Source: Chryseobacterium elymi
GTDB taxonomy: Bacteria; Bacteroidota; Bacteroidia; Flavobacteriales; Weeksellaceae
Assembly: GCF_003385495.1 (NCBI RefSeq)
Contig: NZ_QNUH01000004.1
Location: forward strand, 124,001 to 188,000
Reading direction: 5' to 3'
DNA: 64,000 bases
Part shown: in pieces, positions 61,145 through 64,000 of the stretch
How the letters are laid out: every line of letters begins with the position of its first letter
Numbering within the stretch: the stretch's first letter is position 1
Notes under the pieces: model-generated
What the model was told of the DNA's origin: nothing
Databases searched by the model: none
Seen by the model: the letters and a program-made list of their open reading frames with translations, nothing else
Made by a program: the position numbers and the translations under genes

Positions 61145-61313
61145 AAATTTCAGAACTGAAAAATCAATAAAAACAGGTAAACAAAGTTTGACATCAAGAA
61201 TCCGACTTATTATTAAGACGGCTTCCCAGTAAAACAATCGTAAAAACACCACCTAAAACCGGGGAATCAAAAGGAATTATTTTATCTTTATACCTGAGCA
61301 TTAAAAAACGTCC

Positions 61314-62189
61314 ATGCTAAATCAGGAAATTCAAATTCTTACTTTAAACAAACTCAGTACCCATGCCAGTCTACGGTCCGGGATGGCTATTCTGACTATG
61401 AATGAATTTCTGTGGAAAGTAAAAAAGGAAGGTCATTTCAAAAATAAATTTTATGCCGTTTTCCTTTTTATGGACTGCACAGGCTCTTTACAGATCGATA
61501 GTCAATCCTTTGATCTTATCCCTCATCAGTTCTTTTTTCTTAATTACAATCAGGTTTACAGCTTTCAGGATACAGGATCCTGCGAAGGCTATGCCCTATT
61601 GTTTACAAAATCTTTTTATAACTACATCTATACCGGTAATAAGGTGATAAAAAGTGATACTGCTCTGGTCGAAATTTCTCCGTATATCACCCTGAAAAAT
61701 GAAAGTCGAAAAGATCAATGGCAAAGCTTTGAAGAGCTAAAAAAAGAATATTTTTCGGAGAAACCTCTGTTCAAAGAGGTTACCTGCCTTCTGCTTAAGG
61801 TGTTTGTATTGAAATATATCCGCTATTCTCACAAAACCTCTCATATCAATACCCAATCTGACCGTAAAAAAACACTGGTTGATGAATTTAACAATCTGGT
61901 TAATATTAATTTTAAAGAACTGAAAACCACTTCCAGCTATGCAGAAAAATTAAACATCACCCCTAATTATCTCAATGCGATCATTAAGGAAAGCCTGGAT
62001 ATACCTGCCGGAAAAATCATTAAAAACCGGGTCGTTCTGGAAGCAGAACGGCTTTTATTGCACACTACCCTTTCCATTACAGAAATTTCCTACGAACTTG
62101 GCTTTAATGATAAATCACACTTTGGAAAGTATTTCAAGTCTGAAAAAGGTTCTTCTCCCAATCAATACAGGAAGGCTAATATGGGATAA
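61314..62189 (+). CDS. AraC family transcriptional regulator
   Basis: The 291-aa protein has a cupin-like N-terminal half ('FDLIPHQFFFLNYNQVYSFQ') and an AraC DNA-binding domain at about 190-288: 'SSYAEKLNITPNYLNAIIKE', 'LSITEISYELGFNDKSHFGK', 'FKSEKGSSPNQYRK'. The regulator may control the glutaminase gene, which converges on it, or the racemase operon upstream. A near -7 box (TATCTTTA at about 61283) lies upstream. Confidence 0.85.
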   Translation: MLNQEIQILTLNKLSTHASLRSGMAILTMNEFLWKVKKEGHFKNKFYAVFLFMDCTGSLQIDSQSFDLIPHQFFFLNYNQVYSFQDTGSCEGYALLFTKSFYNYIYTGNKVIKSDTALVEISPYITLKNESRKDQWQSFEELKKEYFSEKPLFKEVTCLLLKVFVLKYIRYSHKTSHINTQSDRKKTLVDEFNNLVNINFKELKTTSSYAEKLNITPNYLNAIIKESLDIPAGKIIKNRVVLEAERLLLHTTLSITEISYELGFNDKSHFGKYFKSEKGSSPNQYRKANMG

Positions 62190-62263
62190 ACTGTTAATAA
62201 TGCTCCCCAGAACCAAAGTGCACGCTGTATTTTGCAGAATCAGTGTTTTTTTAAATAAGCTTT

Positions 62264-63277
62264 TTAAAATAAACTCAGATTATACTGTTTTACCAGGTCT
62301 AAAATCATATGATAGCCCGCTGCAGAATTTCCATGTTGATCCAATGCCGGGCTGAAAACACCAATTCCCATTTTTCCGGGAACACTTACGGCAATTCCGC
62401 CTCCAACGCCGGATTTGCTCGGAAGGCCTACGGTTCTTGCATATTCTCCACTGAATTCGTACATGCCGGCGATGAGCATTTGCGATTGTATCAACCTTGC
62501 CAGCTCTTCATTTTTATAGGTAGAATCGCCGTCGAACCGAACGCATTGATTAGCAAAGAAATAACCTATTTTAGCTAAATCTTCTGCAGTAAGCTCTATA
62601 GAACACTGCTTGAAATAATTGTCCAGCTGATCTTCATTTCCTGAGATTAATCCGTTATTTTTCATCAGGTAAAACATGCCACGGTTACGGTGGCCTGTAG
62701 ATTTTTCGGATTCGTAAACGGATGTGTTGTAGTCAATTGTATTATTTTTGGTTATATACCTTACCAGATTCAAAATTTTAAGAAATGGTTTTTCACCTTC
62801 TCCTGAAATGAGTGAAGTGGTAAGAATAGCTCCTGCATTCATCATCGGATTCAATGGCTTACCCGTAGTTTCAAGATTGGAAAAGTGATTGAAGGGCTTA
62901 TCGGTCCCAAAGTAGCCCATTTTATTAAAGACATCTGCTTCGCCTTTTTCACTGACAGCGATCATTAATGCAATAATTTTGGAAATACTCTGCATGGTAA
63001 ATTTTTTATGAACATCGCCGGTATTAAAGATTTTACCGTTTTTACCAACCACTGAAAAAGCAATTGCCTTAGCATCCATTTTTCCCAGTTCAGGAATGTA
63101 ATCAGCCACTTTTCCTTGCGTATAATAGGTTCTGTTTTTTTCCAGAATGTTGCTTAAGGTTTTTTCCGAAATTGCAGAAATATCTGCTGTTTTCTGAGCA
63201 TACATTACCGTATTTAAGGAAAGAAAAGCTGCAATACAGATTGCTTTTGCAGGAAGTAAGAAACTATTATTGTTCAT
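62264..63277 (-). CDS. Secreted glutaminase (GlsA/serine-dependent family)
   Basis: From the ATG at 63277 the protein is 337 aa with a signal peptide ending at 'VMYAQ'. It has the serine-dependent glutaminase motif 'FTMQSISKI', with Ser97 and Lys100 as the catalytic pair, and 'LNPMMNAGAIL' and 'PSKSGVGGGIAVSVPGKMGI'. The enzyme converts glutamine to glutamate and ammonia. The signal peptide makes it periplasmic or secreted, unlike the cytosolic E. coli form. A TTG start at 63322 is unlikely because the promoter -7 box overlaps it. Confidence 0.9.
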   Translation of the reverse strand: MNNNSFLLPAKAICIAAFLSLNTVMYAQKTADISAISEKTLSNILEKNRTYYTQGKVADYIPELGKMDAKAIAFSVVGKNGKIFNTGDVHKKFTMQSISKIIALMIAVSEKGEADVFNKMGYFGTDKPFNHFSNLETTGKPLNPMMNAGAILTTSLISGEGEKPFLKILNLVRYITKNNTIDYNTSVYESEKSTGHRNRGMFYLMKNNGLISGNEDQLDNYFKQCSIELTAEDLAKIGYFFANQCVRFDGDSTYKNEELARLIQSQMLIAGMYEFSGEYARTVGLPSKSGVGGGIAVSVPGKMGIGVFSPALDQHGNSAAGYHMILDLVKQYNLSLF

Positions 63278-63319
63278 AGAGGTATTTTCGGCCAACAACT
63301 TATCATCAGCCCTGAAAAA

Positions 63320-63352
63320 CAAAGATAAAGCATTTCCTCGTCTGCCAGCAAA
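63320..63352 (-). promoter_or_regulatory. Promoter of the glutaminase gene
   Basis: On the minus strand TTTG (CAAA at 63349-63352), a 21-nt spacer and TATCTTTG (CAAAGATA at 63320-63327) match the Bacteroidota consensus. It lies 43 bp upstream of the ATG at 63277 and supports that start. Confidence 0.6.
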
Positions 63353-63504
63353 TCTACCGGAAAATATCAGTTCACAGTTTTGTTCTCCTAATTTAAGTAT
63401 TTCTACCCAAAGCCGTAATTGGTCATTTGTACTCTAAAATGACTGCATATTTCTTTGTTACTTTGAAATACAGAACAATCAATAAAAAACTAATAAAATT
63501 CAAT

Positions 63505-63921
63505 ATGGAAACTACAAACACTGGCTTCAATGCCAATTCTTCCGGCCAGCTTCAATTGGGTGGAGGTGCACAATTCTGGGTTTATCTTTCACCTCAGAAT
63601 AATACTGCTAAAATGATTTCTACATGGCGTATCACATTCTCACAGGGTAACTGGAGCGATTCGATTTCCAGCGATAACCCGACGAAACAAATTCAGACGC
63701 CCAATCTTTCGGGTATTTTTGGGATTAAAGTAGAGTTATTAAGCGGTTCTACCGGTACATGGCGCCAGATTCCGCCTCAGGCAGGAAGTTATAATGAGAT
63801 AGGCTGTAATTCGAACTGTGCTTCTATGGTAGGTGTTGTTGCTGACAGTACTAGCCCTCCTCCAGGAGCTATAAATGCACATTTCTGGACAACCTGGGAT
63901 GCTATGTGTAAAGCAGGATAA
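63505..63921 (+). CDS. Small unknown protein
   Basis: From the ATG at 63505 the protein is 138 aa; an upstream in-frame ATG (63427) would add 26 residues with no clear signal peptide. The sequence is beta-rich with many polar residues ('GFNANSSGQLQLGGGAQFWV', 'WRITFSQGNWSDSISSDNPT'). It has three cysteines near the end ('CNSNCASMVGVVADSTSPPP', 'WDAMCKAG'). No family is recognised. The lack of a signal peptide, and its size and tail, resemble the small unknown protein at 25714 only in general style. Confidence 0.6.
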   Translation: METTNTGFNANSSGQLQLGGGAQFWVYLSPQNNTAKMISTWRITFSQGNWSDSISSDNPTKQIQTPNLSGIFGIKVELLSGSTGTWRQIPPQAGSYNEIGCNSNCASMVGVVADSTSPPPGAINAHFWTTWDAMCKAG

Positions 63922-64000
63922 AATAATCATCTCATGGCATTAAGCTGCCAGCTATTATTTAAGGACATCCTATACAAAAACAGATGAAGCCGTTTCACTA
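63922..64000. other. Window end, non-coding
   Basis: The last 79 bp hold no start of a gene that can be recognised; a weak TGGCA/TGCCA pairing is present but no terminator is called. Confidence 0.3.

Noticed and set aside
62264..63322. Longer glutaminase with TTG start at 63322
   Set aside because: The start would coincide with the promoter -7 element and would disrupt the signal peptide.

Overview
The window comes from a Bacteroidota genome, most likely Chryseobacterium or a close Flavobacteriia relative. Several features point there: promoters of the Bacteroidota type (TTTG, 19-21 nt, TAnnTTTG) upstream of genes at 1544, 58092 and 63277; a type IX secretion C-terminal sorting domain (10424-11602); a TonB receptor paired with a DUF4249-type lipoprotein; a Bacteroidota-type TssD (Hcp); and a dispersed non-coding repeat present three times. 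No rRNA, tRNA, CRISPR array, transposase or phage gene was recognised.

Layout. 1-8300: end of a methionine ABC transporter (metI, metQ), a secreted GH3 beta-glucosidase, a DUF2652-like protein, an MFS exporter divergent from an Lrp/AsnC regulator, and a methyltransferase. 8300-11600: three secreted or surface proteins, one with a T9SS sorting domain. 12149-18689: an R-body (Reb) locus. A four-gene sensor/two-component operon runs head-on into a minus-strand reb array with five nearly identical 86-aa RebB genes, two smaller RebB-like genes, one more distant candidate and two accessory genes. 19209-25417: a siderophore-interacting-type flavoprotein, an AraC regulator, a LysE exporter, and a TonB receptor/DUF4249 pair. 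25714-28024: an unknown protein, a trypsin-like protease without signal peptide, and an orphan T6SS TssD. 28219-33088: ergothioneine biosynthesis (egtD, egtB) next to an ABC importer whose substrate-binding domain is circularly permuted. 33228-35975: acetyltransferase, acyltransferase, lipoprotein.

36157-58092 is a large minus-strand biosynthetic region. It begins with two PUFA-synthase-like polyketide synthases. The first is NPD-KS-AT-ACP-ACP-KR (2336 aa); the second is KS-AT-DH fused to a phosphopantetheinyl transferase (1410 aa). A free ACP, an alpha/beta hydrolase, a double GT1 glycosyltransferase, two condensation-type acyltransferases and a small membrane protein follow, with 4-20 nt overlaps or gaps. 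Behind a 550-bp gap lie three divergent class I terpene synthase paralogs. The simplest reading is an acylated, glycosylated reduced polyketide or lipid, with a terpene arm that may or may not feed into it.

58683-64000: a Usp protein, a GNAT acetyltransferase and an alanine/ornithine-type racemase in one operon; an AraC regulator; a secreted glutaminase; and a small unknown protein.

The most noteworthy systems are the R-body locus (with a 10-nt homopolymer that could fuse two of its ORFs), the PUFA-like PKS/GT/acyltransferase/terpene cluster, and the ergothioneine synthesis-plus-transport locus. All functional assignments are from reading motifs; no database search was possible.
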